DNA from: Manihot esculenta
Lineage: Eukaryota > Streptophyta > Magnoliopsida > Malpighiales > Euphorbiaceae
Direction of reading: 5' to 3'
DNA length: 64,000 bases
Assembly (NCBI RefSeq): GCF_001659605.2
Contig: NC_035168.2
Location: forward strand, 12,897,862 to 12,961,861
Shown: positions 33,721-45,698 of the stretch, piece by piece
How positions within the stretch are numbered: position 1 is the stretch's first letter
How the letters are laid out: each line of letters starts with the position of its first letter
Program-made: the position numbers and the translations under genes
Notes under the pieces: model-generated
The model's database searches: none
Told to the model about the DNA's origin: nothing
What the model saw: the letters and a program-made list of their open reading frames with translations, nothing else

Positions 33721-36700
33721 TTAGAAAAGATAAGGGTATTGCTGGAGCATGGACTCCCGTGTCTCCCAAGTGCATTCTTCCAAATTGTGGTGGGTCCACA
33801 GGACTTTCACCATCGGGATTTCCTTGTTCCTTAGCTTCCTGATCTGGGTGTCTATGATCCGTACTGGCTGTTCAACATAGGTGAGATCCTCTTGGACCTC
33901 CACATCAGGCTCACTGAGAACCTTGCTCGGATCTGACACAAACTTCCTAAACATTGAAACATGGAAAACCGGATGGATTCTTTCCATTGAAGCAGGTAAA
34001 TCCAGCTTGTACGACACATTCCCAATCTTTTGCAAGATTTCAAAGGGTCCGATGTATCGTGGGGCTAGTTTACCTTTCTTCCCAAAGCGAACCACTCCTT
34101 TCATAGGAGACACCTTGAGCAATACCAGATCCCCCTCCTGAAACTCTACCTGTCTTCTGCGGATGTCTGCATAACTCTTCTGTCTGCTTGCAGCAGTCTT
34201 GATCCTTTCTCTAATTATGGGTACCACCCTGCTGGTAATCTCTACTAACTCAGGCCCTGCCAAGGCCTTTTCTCCAACTTCTTCCCAGCAAACAGGGGAT
34301 CTGCACTTCCTCCCATACAAAGCTTCATATGGAGCCATCCCGATGCTAGCATGATGGCTGTTATTATAGGCAAACTCCACCAAAGGTAGATGCTGCCTCA
34401 AAGAACCGCCAAAATCCAGCACACACATTCTGAGCATATCCTCTATGGTCTGGATGGTCCTTTCTTATTGTCCGTCCATCTGTGGATGGAAAGCAGTGCT
34501 TAAATCCAACCTGGTACCCATGGCGTTCTGCAGACTCTGCCAAATCTGGAGGTGAACTGGGGCCCTCTATCTGACACTATCGAAACAGGAACCCCATGCA
34601 GTCTGACGATCTCATCGACATACACCTGCGCCAACTTGTCCACAGAATAGTCACTCCTGACAGGGATGAAGTGAGCAGATTTGGTGAGTCTGTCCACAAT
34701 CACCCATATGGAGTCCAATCTGTTGGACGTCGCCGGTAACCCCACTACGAAGTCCATAGCTATATTCTCCCATTTTCACTCTGGAATAGGTAGCGGGTTA
34801 AGCATTCCAGCCGGCTTCTGATGTTCTAGCTTCACCCTCTGACACACTTCGCAGGCTGACACAAACTGTGCCACTTCTTTCTTCATAGCTGGCCACCAAT
34901 AAACCTTCTTCAGATCTTGATACATCTTGGTGGCTCCGGGGTGAACGATGTATCTTGCATTATGAGCCTCTCTCATAATGTCTCCTTTTAGCCCTATGTC
35001 ATCTGGTACACATAGTCTGCTCCCATAGCGGAGGATCCCTTTGCTGTCGAATCTGAACTCACTATCTTTGCCTGACTGAACAGTCCTGGCAATCTTCACT
35101 AACTCTGGGTCCTCATGCTGTTTCTGAGCCACCTACTCCAGAAACACGGGTGCCACTCTCATCTGGGCTACCAAAGCACCTGTACCAGACAACTCCAACT
35201 GTAGACCTTCCTCAATGAGCTTGTAAAACTGTTTCACTACTGGCCTCCTCTCTGCCGATATGTGGGATAAACTGCCGAGTGATTTCCGGCTTAAGGCGTC
35301 TGCCACAACATTCGCCTTACCCGGATGGTACTGGATCTTGCAATCATAGTCACTCAGCAGCTCCACCCATCTTCTCTGTCTTAAGTTCAAATCTCTTTGA
35401 CTCAGGATGTACTGCAGGCTCTTATGATCCGTGAAGATCTAACATTTAATCCCATAGAGGTAGTGCCTCCACATCTTGACTGCAAAGATTACTGCTGCCA
35501 TATCCAGGTCATGTGTGGGGTAATTCAACTCATGCTTCTTCAGCTGTCTAGAAGCATAAGCAATCACCCTTTCATTTTGCATTAACACACAACCCAAACC
35601 CGCTCGGGATGCATCACAGAAGACCGTGAAGTCCTCACTGTTAGCCGGCAAAGCTAACACTGGTGCCGAAGTCAACCTCCTCTTAAGCTCTTCAAAACTC
35701 TCTTCGCACTGGTCGGTCCACACAAACCTCTAGTTCTTCCTGGTCAATCTAGTCAGAGGAGCTGCAATCTTTGAGAAGTCCTGGACAAACCTCCTGTAGT
35801 AACCCGCCAAACCCAAGAAACTCCTAATCTCTGTCACTGAAGTGGGTCTAGGCCAGTTAGCCACAGCTTCTATCTTCTTGGGGTCCACCTCTATTCCATT
35901 TTCTGACACTACATGCCCCAAGAATGAAATGCTCCTCAGCCAGAACTCACACTTAGAGAACTTGGCATACAAGCCATGTTCCCTCAAGGTCTGCAGAACT
36001 AACCTCAGATGATGGGCATGCTCCTCTGCGTTCCTGGAATACACCAAGATATCATCTATGAAGACAATAACAAAGTGATCCAGGTATTGGCTAAACACTC
36101 TGTTCATGAGATCCATGAATGCTGCAGGGGCGTTGGTTAACCCGAACGGCATTACAAGGAACTCAAAATGCCCATATCTGGTCCTGAAAGCTGTCTTTGG
36201 CACATCTTCTTCTCTTATCCTCAGCTGATGGTACCCAGATCTCAGATCTATTTTGGAGAAACAACCCGCTCCGGCTAGCTGGTTGAATAGATCGTCGATC
36301 CTTGGCAGAGGGTACCTATTCTTGGTAGTGACATTGTTCAACTGCCTGTAGTCGATACAAAGTCTAAGGGATCCATCCTTCTTCCTCACAAACAAGACCG
36401 GAGCACCCCAAGGTGAGGTACTCTGTCGGATGAAGCCCTTTTCTACCAGCTCTTGCAACTGTTCTTTCAATTCCTTCAACTCGGCTGGGGCCATCCTGTA
36501 GGGAGGGATAGAGATCGGTCTAGTTCCAGGCATCAACTCTATCTCGAACTCTATCTCCCTAGTAGGTGGTAAACCTAGAAGCTCGTCTGGAAAAACATCC
36601 CGAAACTCTCTGACAACTGGCACCGAGGCTGGCTCCCTGACCTGACTATCTAGCTCTCTCACATGAGCCAAATACCCTTGACATCCCTTCCTAAGCAACC

Positions 36701-37259
36701 TACGAGCCTAAAGAGCTGATATCAGACCTCTAGGTGTACCCCTCTTGTCTCCTCTGAAGACGACCTCTGACCCGTTCTGATCTCTGAATCTGACTACCTT
36801 GTCTCTGCAGTCCAAGGTAGCACCATGGGTAGATAGCCAATCCATCCCTAGAATGACGTCAAAGTCTGTCAAATCTAGAACCACAAGGTCGGCGGAGAGG
36901 CATCTTCCCTCAACAAAAACTGGACTGTACTGGCAGACTGACTCTGCCACTGACGGGTCACACTTGGGTCCACTGACCCATAGGGGACACTCTAACCCAG
37001 AGACTATCAGACCCAACCTCTCAACGACTCTCGGAGCAATAAATGAATGAGATGCACCCGGGTCCATTAATGCATACACATCAGAACACCCAATGACGAG
37101 ATTACCTAACACCACGGTGTTGGATGTGTTAGCCTCCTGCTGAGTCATGGTGAAGATCCTGGCTGGAGCTGATGGACCTTCACCTCGGGAACCAGAAGAA
37201 GAGGCTGCCCCTCTCCCTCTACCTCTGCCATTGCCGTGAGTTGTGGCTGGAGCTGCTGG
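33721..37259 (-). pseudogene. pol: TK-5 pol: protease, RT, RNase H, integrase, chromodomain-like tail
   Basis: Continuous with gag in one frame. Protease has [14 protein letters not shown] (about 37075-37030). RT runs about 36500-35900 with the catalytic [13 protein letters not shown] near 36070-36035. RNase H has [15 protein letters not shown] (about 35630). Integrase has the HHCC finger (HNARYIVHPG and CEVCQRVK, about 34985-34840) and the core with MDFVVGLP (34757) and VSDRGPQF. The tail ends HHNLEECTWETRESMLQQYP at 33724. Stops replace sense codons at about 37258, 36705, 35727, 35436, 35130, 34773 and 34463. A one-base deletion near 34548 shifts the frame. Most stops are explained by C-to-T or G-to-A changes relative to TK-6. 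Confidence 0.9.
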
Positions 37260-38702
37260 CTATGCCACACTACCAGAAGCTGTCTGCTGGGGCTGGCCTA
37301 TAAAAGGTGCTCTAGGACACTCCCGAGCCATGTGTCCCTCCTGTCCACATCTGAAACATGTATTAGTCCCAGCTCGACACACTCCCCTATGCGGCCTCCC
37401 ACACCTTAGGCATTTTGTACCATCTGAGCCTGAGCTCGAGCCACCGCCTAAACCCAGACCGGATTTCAACTTACTCCAGAACTTGTTCTTCTTCGGCTTC
37501 TTGGTGGTGTTATTCCACCTCTTGCTACCTGAGCCCTGAGAAGAGAGACCTGGCCCTCCTCTGCCTGGGGTCTTAACCCCTGAAGACTGGGTCACTGACT
37601 GCTTCACTGACCCCTCAACTATAGCACTCACCTCCATCCTTCGAGCCATATCCACCACAGTGTGGAAGCTTTCCCTCTCAACTGACTGAATCAAAGAGGA
37701 GTACCTAGAATGCAGCTTCATAACATATCTCTTGGCTTTCTTCGAATCTGTATGTAGAGCTTGCCCTGAAAAAGGCAATAGCTCCAAGAATTTATCCGTG
37801 AACTCCTCTACACTCATGTGTTCTGTCTGCATAAGCTGCTCAAACTCAATCATCTTCAGTTCCCTAGAACTGTCTGGAAAAGCCCATCCAGCAAACTCAT
37901 TCGCAAATTCCTCCCATGTCATGCCGTCTAGTCTTGGGTCCACATAACACTTGAACCATTCCCGTGCCTTCTTGCACTTTAAGGTGAACCCTGCCATCTG
38001 AATGGCCCTGCTGTCATTTGCCCCTAGCTCATCAGTTATCGTCTTCACTACTCTCAGGTACTCAAAGGGATCATCCCCTGACTTGTATTTGGGAGCATCC
38101 AGCTTAAGGTAATCTGTCATCTTTACCTTGCTCCCACCGGCTGAGCTAGGTCTAGGAGGTTGAGTAACTGGGGCTGCTGGTTCTGTAGGTGGTGGAGGTG
38201 GGGGTGCAGCATTCCCCAAGGTGGGGTTTGCCGGGTTAGGATAGAAGGGTGAGGGTGGATAAGCTGGATACTGTGTGTGAGGTGGATAGAAAGGTGGATA
38301 AGGCATGTAGGTAGGGTAGGGGTTAAAGCTGGAATAATCCGATGTGCCTCCCATCGGATACCCTGAAACCTGTGGGAAGGGTGGATAATAGGGTGGAAAA
38401 CCATACGCCGAGGCCTGAGCGCCTCCTTGTGACTCCCCTGTCCCTTCTTCCGCCATGCTGACATCCAGATTCCCATCCCTCCTATGATCCTCTTCCATAA
38501 CCTCCCTCACATCTGAAGAACTTCCTCCTCTATCAGTCCCCCTTCTGCTAGCATCAAAAGACCTTCTAGGGTCCCTTGACACTCTTTCTCTGTTTGCTCT
38601 ACATGACATTTCCCTAGGCAATGTAGGAGGACGGGCGCTCGTGCCCTCATCCTCAGGTGGTACTCCAGTCAATCTCGCAGATCGACGGGTTCCTCTCATC
38701 AT
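37260..38702 (-). CDS. gag: TK-5 Gag, open to a premature TAG
   Basis: 480 residues from MMRGTRRSARLTG; the second Met (38699) matches the start in the other copies. Pro/Tyr-rich linker about residues 100-180; gag helical domain about 205-315 (KMTDYLKLDAPKYKSGDDP, then EWF and WEEFANEFAGWAFPDSSREL). A CX2CX3HX3C cluster lies at 431-442 and the zinc knuckle [14 protein letters not shown] at 449-462. The stop is a TAG where TK-6 reads on into protease, so in the parent this was one Gag-Pol polyprotein. It would coat the genomic RNA. A splice-acceptor-like tttttttttccag precedes the ATG. Confidence 0.85.
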   Translation of the reverse strand: MMRGTRRSARLTGVPPEDEGTSARPPTLPREMSCRANRERVSRDPRRSFDASRRGTDRGGSSSDVREVMEEDHRRDGNLDVSMAEEGTGESQGGAQASAYGFPPYYPPFPQVSGYPMGGTSDYSSFNPYPTYMPYPPFYPPHTQYPAYPPSPFYPNPANPTLGNAAPPPPPPTEPAAPVTQPPRPSSAGGSKVKMTDYLKLDAPKYKSGDDPFEYLRVVKTITDELGANDSRAIQMAGFTLKCKKAREWFKCYVDPRLDGMTWEEFANEFAGWAFPDSSRELKMIEFEQLMQTEHMSVEEFTDKFLELLPFSGQALHTDSKKAKRYVMKLHSRYSSLIQSVERESFHTVVDMARRMEVSAIVEGSVKQSVTQSSGVKTPGRGGPGLSSQGSGSKRWNNTTKKPKKNKFWSKLKSGLGLGGGSSSGSDGTKCLRCGRPHRGVCRAGTNTCFRCGQEGHMARECPRAPFIGQPQQTASGSVA

Positions 38703-38959
38703 GTTTTCTGGAAAAAAAAACAGTACACATCACACAAACATTAGCATCATATGGTTCATGTGGAAATACATGAACCCGCATCACATATATATCATTCATA
38801 TCATAGCATCAATGCACATGTATATGATCATGGCATTTCACATCATCATACAAGACAGGACTCAACATTCTATCCTAGTGGACATGATCTTCCTATTGTG
38901 CTTGACCTTCTAGAACATCTATGAGCCCGACACTCTGGGTCCGATCCTATGAACCTAGG

Positions 38960-38971
38960 GCTCTGATACCA
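38960..38971 (-). other. Primer-binding site of TK-5 (initiator tRNA-Met)
   Basis: TGGTATCAGAGC on the minus strand, next to the 5' LTR. The leader (38703-38959) holds the conserved CCACTAGGATAG and GATGTGAAATGCCATGAT blocks. Confidence 0.9.
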
Positions 38972-38974
38972 TTA

Positions 38975-41170
38975 TGTAACGACCCGAAAATCGGACCGCT
39001 ACCGGCGCTAGGATCCAGGTCGGCTTAAGGCCGCCGGGACCCGTAGCAAGCCTAACATACATCCTGTAAACCTGTTTAATCCCATACATGATCAAGAACA
39101 TACGTAAAAATTTAAAACTTTTCTTTCATTCATACACCAAACTCAACCTGTGCATGCACTGTACATAATCATAATCATAACATTGATCCCTCTGTGGGAT
39201 CTCATCAATACCCCAAAGGGCAATACAACATATGCTGAGTTGGTTTACATAAACATCATAAAAAGATCTAGGATCATGCATTAAAAGGGATACCTTACAC
39301 ATAGGTTAAGCACAACCTCTAATCCTCAATATCATTACATTACATAACTATTCATAACTTTACAATTTATCATGTCCACATTCTATCTATTACATACAAA
39401 AGACTTCAATACTCTTGCTGACCTCCTGGTCTACCCTGTACCTGCAAACCTGGGGAATTAGGGAGAGGGGTGAGCTACTAGAGCCCAGTGAGCAAAATAA
39501 TAAAAAATTCAAAACTTATGATAACATGGAATGCATCACATCACAGCTAATCACATCAAGGATGAACTTATCACCAATAGCCCTCTACATAGTCCAACTG
39601 TGCCAGAACGTAGAATGGGTCCTGGTCTTTCTCTTACATAGCATAACATAACATGGTCCAACTGTGCCAGAACGTAGAATGAGTCCTGGTCTTTCTCTTA
39701 CATAGTGCGAGCGAACGTAGAATGGGTCCCACTGGTCTTACATTCCGTACCGTACATATCACATCGTCACATCATAGATCGAAGGCTATGGATCATCCAA
39801 CATTCATCCACATCAACATTAAAATGTGCAATGCAACATATTTGTGAATTCTAATGCAAACAACCTAAAATCATCACATGGCATTCATGATGCATGAACA
39901 TGCTCAAAACTTTACAATTGATTTGCTTTAAAACGTAAAGGTTTATTCTACTCACCTCTGGATAGCTCTGACCAGACACTGGAGCAGCTGACTCACTACT
40001 GGGGTCCTCGGTTCCTCGGGTCCGAACCTACACAGGTGGACTCAAGTGAGGGACCAAACAACTAGAACATAACTCTAAACTACTCCCCAAAAACCCCCTA
40101 AAACATCATGAAACATTCATAGAAAAACATGCAAGAGAGGGCTGGACAGGGCACTTTCGGCGGCAGGTTTAGCGGCCGAAAGTCCCTCCGGAGCCGAAAG
40201 TTAGGCAGGTTCGGCGGCACCTTCGGCGGCCGAAACTCCCAGACAGAGACGAAAGTCCTCTTTCGGGGCCAAGCTTCGGCAGCCGAAAGTTCCTTCGGCT
40301 GCCGAACCTGGTTTCTCCCATAGTGGTAGAAACTCAGCTCTTCTATGCACATTTGCCTCCAAAACTTTCCAATCATGCACAAACCTATTCTACAACACAC
40401 ATACACAAGCATACAAGCTCCTAGGGGCTTCAAACTATCTAAAACCCCATCTACAACACATCAAACATCCACATTGTTCAAAAACGTAACATAACTCATA
40501 AACCTAACCATAAGCTAAACATGCATTTCTACCCCATAGATCAACTTAAAACTTGTTTAAAACATATAGTGAGCTCAATATCGGCTCTTACCTCTTGAAG
40601 ATCGAGAGGTGAACGACCCTAGCTCGGAAAATGGGAGAGAGAGAGTTCCTTGAACCTCCAAGCTCCAAAACTTGCTTTATACTCGCAAATCTTCAAAACA
40701 AAGTTGAAAACTTGTGAAAATCGTGAAAGATTTGAAGGAAAGAACTCAAGATCGGTTAGGGGCAGCGGAGAGCTCACCTTGGCCGACAATAGGGAGAAAA
40801 GCTCGCCCGTTTTCGGCTAAGGGACCCTTTTATAGTGGCTGGCCAGGCCACGTTCGGGGGCCGAACGTGCCTCCGCATGCATGCCATGTTCGGCAGCTGA
40901 ACCTAGACTTCCCTCTCTTATGCCTTCGGGGGCCTAAGCCACACCCGAAATGCATACATGTTCGGCGGCCAAACTTGAGGTTCGGCGGCCGAGCCTGGGT
41001 TTTCCTCCAAGGTTGTTTTCATGCAAAAACTCATTTCCTTTTCACTTAAAATCATGGAATACATTAAAAAATTTTATGAAAAAATGTTTCTACCCTACTA
41101 GAGGCTTTCGACATCCGAGATTCCACCGGACGGTAGGAATTCTGATACCGGAGTCTAGCCGGGTATTACA
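38975..41170 (-). repeat. TK-5 5' LTR
   Basis: 2196 bp. A TATAAAAG box is on the minus strand at 40834-40827. Palindrome clusters lie at about 40150-40310 and 40850-40995. Extra sequence near 40230-40280 is absent from the 3' LTR. Confidence 0.9.
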
Positions 41171-41600
41171 ATGTTCTTGTAATAGAGTTGTAGTGGACAT
41201 GTATTATAATGTAATGTAATGTAAAGATATGTAATGGATAGAGTTGTGCTTTGCCCTAGTTATGTATGATTAAGTCCCTTTTTATACATGATCTTTATGT
41301 AAAGAGATAAATGTTTTAATGATGAGATATGTTGAACCAAGCTTGATGTATGATATGTTGACCCAGCTGGAGCATTTGATGAGGGCTCTAGTAAGGGGTT
41401 TTATGTTTACAGATATAGTGCATGCTCAGGTCAAGCTTGGTATATGGAAAGTGTTAAATTTTTACGAAAATGTATGATCATGTATGGGATGTTATCAGGT
41501 ACACAGGTTGTATGTTAGGCTTGCTACGGGTCCCGGCGACCTTAAGTCGATCTGGATCCTAGCGCCGGTAGTGGTCCGATTCCCGGGTCGTTACAATATC

Positions 41601-42255
41601 CCTCACAAAACTTCAACTTCCTTTCATCCCCAAAAAAATGGGCAAGCTAAAGTCTAAAACAGAGAAATCAAAACTATCTTAGAAAAAAGAGTCAACTCGA
41701 ATAGGAAAGACTGGAGTTTGCGCTTGGAGGATGCTTTATGGACATACTGGACAATCTATAAGACACTTATCAGGATGTCCCTGTATCATCTAGTTTATGG
41801 CAAAGCTTGCCACCTTCCTGTTGAGTTAGGACATAAAGCTTACTGGACGGTTACACATTGCAATTTTAGCATAGAGGAAATAGGCGCGCATAGAAGGTTA
41901 CAACTACAAAAATGAGAGGATTTACAACATGAAGCATATGAGAATTCCAAAATTTACATAGCAAAAACTAAAGCTTTGCATGATAGCTTGATCTCCAAAA
42001 AATATTTCACTGTTGGCCACAAAGTTTTACTCTTTGATTCGCGATTAAAATTGTTTCCAAGCAAATTGAGGTCTCGCTGGATAATTCCCTTTGTTGTTAC
42101 CAACATTTTCCCTCATGGTGCTATAGAGGTTCAAAGTCTAGACACTTGAGAAGTTTTCAAAGTCAATGGACATTGGTTGAAATCATTTTATGAAGGATTC
42201 AAGGTTCAAGTTATTGAGGATATCCTATTGGATAGTCCCCGTCCTACAATTTGAC
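41601..42255 (+). pseudogene. ATH-h integrase, second half of core and C-terminus
   Basis: This continues the integrase cut at 11509. From about 41700 it reads [11 protein letters not shown], then [17 protein letters not shown] (about 41798-41850), a signature of Athila-type integrases, and runs with one or two stops to a C-terminal HWLKSFYEGF segment near 42170-42200. Downstream (42270-42320) is the GCGCTAACTGGGAGG-like motif that often follows Athila pol. Confidence 0.85.
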
Positions 42256-42589
42256 CAAATCTAGAGTGTCCAGCCACGATATTAAACTTGGGCGCTAACT
42301 GGGAGGGAACCTAGTTGTGAAGATTTGCCTAAAGACTTGCCCACATCTCAACTCATATCTCTACATCTTCTAGTTTTATTGTTTACCTTCTTTAACTGTT
42401 TTTAAGGGCCTCATGCAAATCTCTCACCCTCTATTTATTATCAATTGATCTTTATTTTGATTTACAATTATTACCCTAATTTTGTTTTCAGTTTCACTTT
42501 CAGTCCTTTTCTTTTCTCTAGTTTATTTTCTCCTCGTAGGTCCCACCACTACCGACGACAGCATGGTCCAGTGGAAGATGGTAGCTACC
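42256..42589 (+). other. ATH-h spacer between pol and env-like region
   Basis: Non-coding, pyrimidine-rich sequence after pol. No gene is seen. It ends with the target duplication CTACC (42585-42589). Confidence 0.6.
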
Positions 42590-44329
42590 TGACTCGCGGT
42601 TGTCGAAGCTGGTCAAAAATAACATTTCCGGTTATCAACAATTTCACAACTGCAGATAGTGTAAAGGATCGAATCCACAGAGAATTGAAAACTTATCTAT
42701 TTTTCTCAATAAGACCAAGAGAATTAACTGAATGAGAAGCTGAAAGCAAGTAACTGAAAACGGAACAAAAGTAAAGTGCAATAAAAGTAAAAAGGGGGGT
42801 TTTGAGATTAATTTAATTAGCAAACTACTGAAAGCAATTAAATGAGCAAGTAATTAAATAAAAGGGAAATTCAATATAAGAAAGGTCTAGTTGAAGAGAT
42901 GGATCGACTTTGGTTGTTCAGATTGATCATTGAAACTTATGTTCTCTTGATTGATTCAATAGATTAGTTATGGAGATAGCAAACGCTTCTCACCACCATG
43001 TCTCTCCTTATGATTAAATCAATTAGGGAACGTCCTCTAATCAATTACTAATTAACAAATTGCCAAGGAACGTCCTTGGGCCTTAGGCATCAAAACAATT
43101 ATCAATTGCATGAAGAAATAGAGAGATCCAATCCTAGCTACCCAAACGCATGGAGATGTTGCTAGATCATATAATCCCTTAGTTGTTACACCAAGTGTTC
43201 TTATGTTTGAATAATTCCAGTAATTAAGGACTAAAAATTATCCAAACTAACAATCAATTACCTTGCAATCAAGAATCAAGTGGCCAATTTGATCAAAACA
43301 ACAAAGTAATCATAGATTCTAGCACCAAATTGTATGAATATTGAACAAATCAAAGACAAATGGTTTATGTTCAGATCTCACAATCCATAAAACAACCTTA
43401 GTTTCAACCAATCTTCAACTAGAATAAAAGGTTTGAGCCACTCATGGCTGAAACAAAAATTAAAAACAAGAAGAGAAGATAAAAAGGGGAACCGAATGGA
43501 GGAGATGGAGCTTGGTGCGCCTCTCTTGCCTTGGCTGAATGGTGTGATGAAGTGTGCTGGTCGACTGGCCTCTTTGGAGTCTTTAAATATGTTTTAAGAT
43601 GCTGGCCTAGGGTTTCTTGGCTGTCCATGAGTCTTTAAGAGGCTGCCCAAAATGCCCTTGGTCCAAGATGTGCCATCCATGTACATGTTAGAAGGGAAAA
43701 ATGTGGGGCATGTGTGGCTTGTGCAAGAGTGGATCTTTTGGCCTTTGCTTGCTGCCCTAGTGTCTTCAAGATGCTGCCCAAGGTACCCAAGACTTGCCTT
43801 CACACTCTCCTTGCCGCCCATGCACTAATAAGGAAGGTGGAGCCTCCTTTGCAATTTGAATTTTGAATGTGCAAGGTATGAGGTGGCAAGCATGTGATCT
43901 TTGGATTTGGCTTCCTTAGTAAGCTGGATTTTGAAATTCAAAATTTGAATATGAATTTTAAAGATTTGAATTTCAAAATACTTTCCTTATTTGGCTCTTC
44001 ATATATGGCAACTTGAGACTTGGCTTCTTGAATAAAGAAAAGGCTACTTGGAGATTTGAAATTTTAATTTCAAATTACTTTGGCTGAATGTTCTTTCCTT
44101 TTTTGCCACTTTCCTTATTTAGAACTTTTCTTATTTAGCTTCACTTGATTTCAACTTGGCAGGCTTGCTCTCCTTTGCTCCATTTAAGGCAGTTTTAAGG
44201 GTATTTTCTCCAAAATGTCCTTTTTCACCATTTTCTGCAAAATAATGTCAAGAGCACTAAATTAAGCAGAAATCATGTAAATAATCATCAATAATATCAA
44301 GATAAAATTGACTAATTTATGCTCTATCA
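42590..44329 (-). mobile_element. ATH-s: Athila-type solo LTR
   Basis: A single 1740-bp LTR of the ATH-n type, in the same orientation as ATH-n. Plus-strand ends are TGACTCGCGG and CTCTATCA. Perfect duplications CTACC lie at 42585-42589 and 44330-44334. There is no interior, so it arose by LTR-LTR recombination. The match to the ATH-n 5' LTR is clear but the middle (about 43440-44200) has diverged considerably. Confidence 0.92.
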
Positions 44330-44334
44330 CTACC

Positions 44335-45698
44335 ACTGGACATAGCCTTTGGCGCCACCTTGGCCTCCTAAGACTGTTACGAGTGTACAACAATAGCAAT
44401 GACAAGCCAATCAATAACCCACCACCAATTGAGGACATTGGCACTACTGATAAGTCACCGCCTATCCCACTGATGCTAACCCCTCAGCCACGATCTCCCA
44501 TCACACTTACCTATCAGCGTCGTTCATGAGCCCCGCCTAGGTCACCAACTGTTGTGCCCAACACAAGCAACAGTGGGACATCCTCGAACTCCTTGTCTTC
44601 CCTTTCTCCTCACGAGCAAAACCATCCTGCTGCCACACCTTCACTTTAGCACCCTAACACCCATGCCGGCATGTGATAGTTCCTTAACAAGCAGCTCTTC
44701 TACATCCTTTGGCAGTCCTAACACTTTCGACTCTACTACGGATTTCCCCACATCTCTGCCTCTCAGCGATTCCTCGTGTGCCCTAGTCTTCAACAAGCAT
44801 ACTGAGCACACTCGATATGATGCTATCTCATCCCTCCCCTCCATGGCAGGTAAGCCCCTTCATCTTGATACCCTGAATGCATTATGAATTCGGGATGAAC
44901 TCTCTGCTTTGATCAGTGGTGTTGGATGGGACATATTCTTTCACTTACGGTTACTTGCTTTTATTGAGCTTATCCATGAATTTTACTGCACATTTTTCTT
45001 TCACAAAACTACCATGGTCTCCATCAACATGGCTCATATAGTCAGTTTTAGGCTGTTAGGTTACCATTTTTGTATATCAATAGCTGAATTTAACCCTGTA
45101 TTAGGATTTGAATCCCAAGTTCCCACTTGTGACTTCCCTCCTGACTTTGATGCAAACTCTGTGTATGCCGATTTTTGTGACCATCCCCTTGATGCATATT
45201 ACTCAAACAAGTCCAAAGATTTGTTTTTGTGCAACACCTGCCTCAAATATTTGCACAGGTTTTAGCTCACTCATTTTATGGTAGCAAGGATACGTCCAAC
45301 ATTCTCACCAAAATAAAGCTATTTTTCTTATGGTGCAAGCACAAGCTCAAATTTGGATTTTGGGTTGCAACTCAATTCTCCAATATCCTATTCTTCTGCT
45401 GCGCTTTATCCTTGGCTCTGTGATTACCCTTTTAGCTATCAATTTGCATCTATTTAACCCAAAACATATTGACTTTCACCAAGCCAATGAACCAACCTGT
45501 TTGGATTTACGTGTCTTAGATGACATAGGGTTGCTTCGTAGAGTTGGTGGCATTTACTCTTTGACTTTTGTAGGTCCAGTTGTACCATGCCACGAATGTG
45601 TGTTTCGCCAGGATCGCCCAACTTCTCCTTTACCTGTAGCAGACCATGTTGAATCCCCTGTAGTAGACCCTGCTGAACTGCACCTTGAATCTCCCTTT
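44335..45698 (+). pseudogene. ATH-h env-like 3' ORF, broken
   Basis: One frame runs 44552-45265 with a single stop near 44885 (TGA), then shifts to a second frame (45330-45698). The segment from about 44909 (SGVGWDIF, then FIELIHEFYCTF and VSFRLLGYHFCISIAEFNPVLGF) resembles the env-like or second-ORF region that follows pol in Athila and Calypso elements. Its function is not established even in intact copies. The front part is Ser/Pro/Thr-rich. TK-6 inserted at 45699 cuts the end. I see no clear signal peptide or membrane anchor. Confidence 0.55.

Larger units (their letters stand above)
31473..41170 (-). mobile_element. TK-5: minus-strand Tekay-type gag-pol retrotransposon
   Basis: A complete element with duplications ATGTT on both sides. 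On the minus strand: 5' LTR (41170-38975, 2196 bp), iMet primer site, gag-pol (38702-33721), polypurine tract, 3' LTR (33615-31473, 2143 bp). The LTRs differ by an indel of about 50 bp near 40230-40280 and scattered bases, so it is older than TK-4. All domains are present in order. A handful of stops and one frameshift silence it. Confidence 0.92.
11510..41595 (+). mobile_element. TK-2: Tekay-type retrotransposon lacking most of integrase
   Basis: Perfect target duplications ATATC (11505-11509, 41596-41600) bracket the whole 30-kb block, so everything between belongs to TK-2 or inserted into it later. After removing the nested insertions the order is 5' LTR, iMet primer site, gag, protease remnant, RT/RNase H, integrase C-terminus, polypurine tract, 3' LTR. 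The 5' LTR (about 2189 bp) and 3' LTR (about 2093 bp) differ mainly by a tandem-repeat island. Stops, a changed protease site and an integrase deletion make it non-autonomous. Confidence 0.9.
29800..41595 (+). repeat. TK-2 3' LTR, split by TK-5
   Basis: The pieces are 29800-31472 and 41176-41595, with the TK-5 duplication ATGTT at 31468-31472 and 41171-41175. The tandem island of the 5' LTR (three units at about 15008-15135) is a single unit here (31173-31205), preceded by an ATGAT microsatellite (about 31144-31170). Confidence 0.9.
9025..45698 (+). mobile_element. ATH-h: plus-strand Athila-type element in three pieces
   Basis: Pol starts at 9025 directly after ATH-n and is cut at 11509 by TK-2. 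It resumes after the target duplication at 41601, ends near 42255, and is followed by an env-like region split by a solo LTR. Its own LTRs are outside the window or destroyed. It is the oldest layer here: every other element lies in it or in something inserted in it. Many stops and frameshifts make it inactive. Confidence 0.85.

Noticed and set aside
31473..41170. TK-5 as a currently active autonomous element
   Set aside because: At least seven stops and one frameshift interrupt gag-pol, and the LTRs differ visibly.
42590..44329. Open frames in the solo LTR as host genes
   Set aside because: The whole segment aligns with the ATH-n LTR and is bounded by a 5-bp target duplication.
44552..45265. 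A host membrane protein gene
   Set aside because: Its position after Athila-type pol and its resemblance to the known env-like region make it part of ATH-h. It has a stop and a frameshift.
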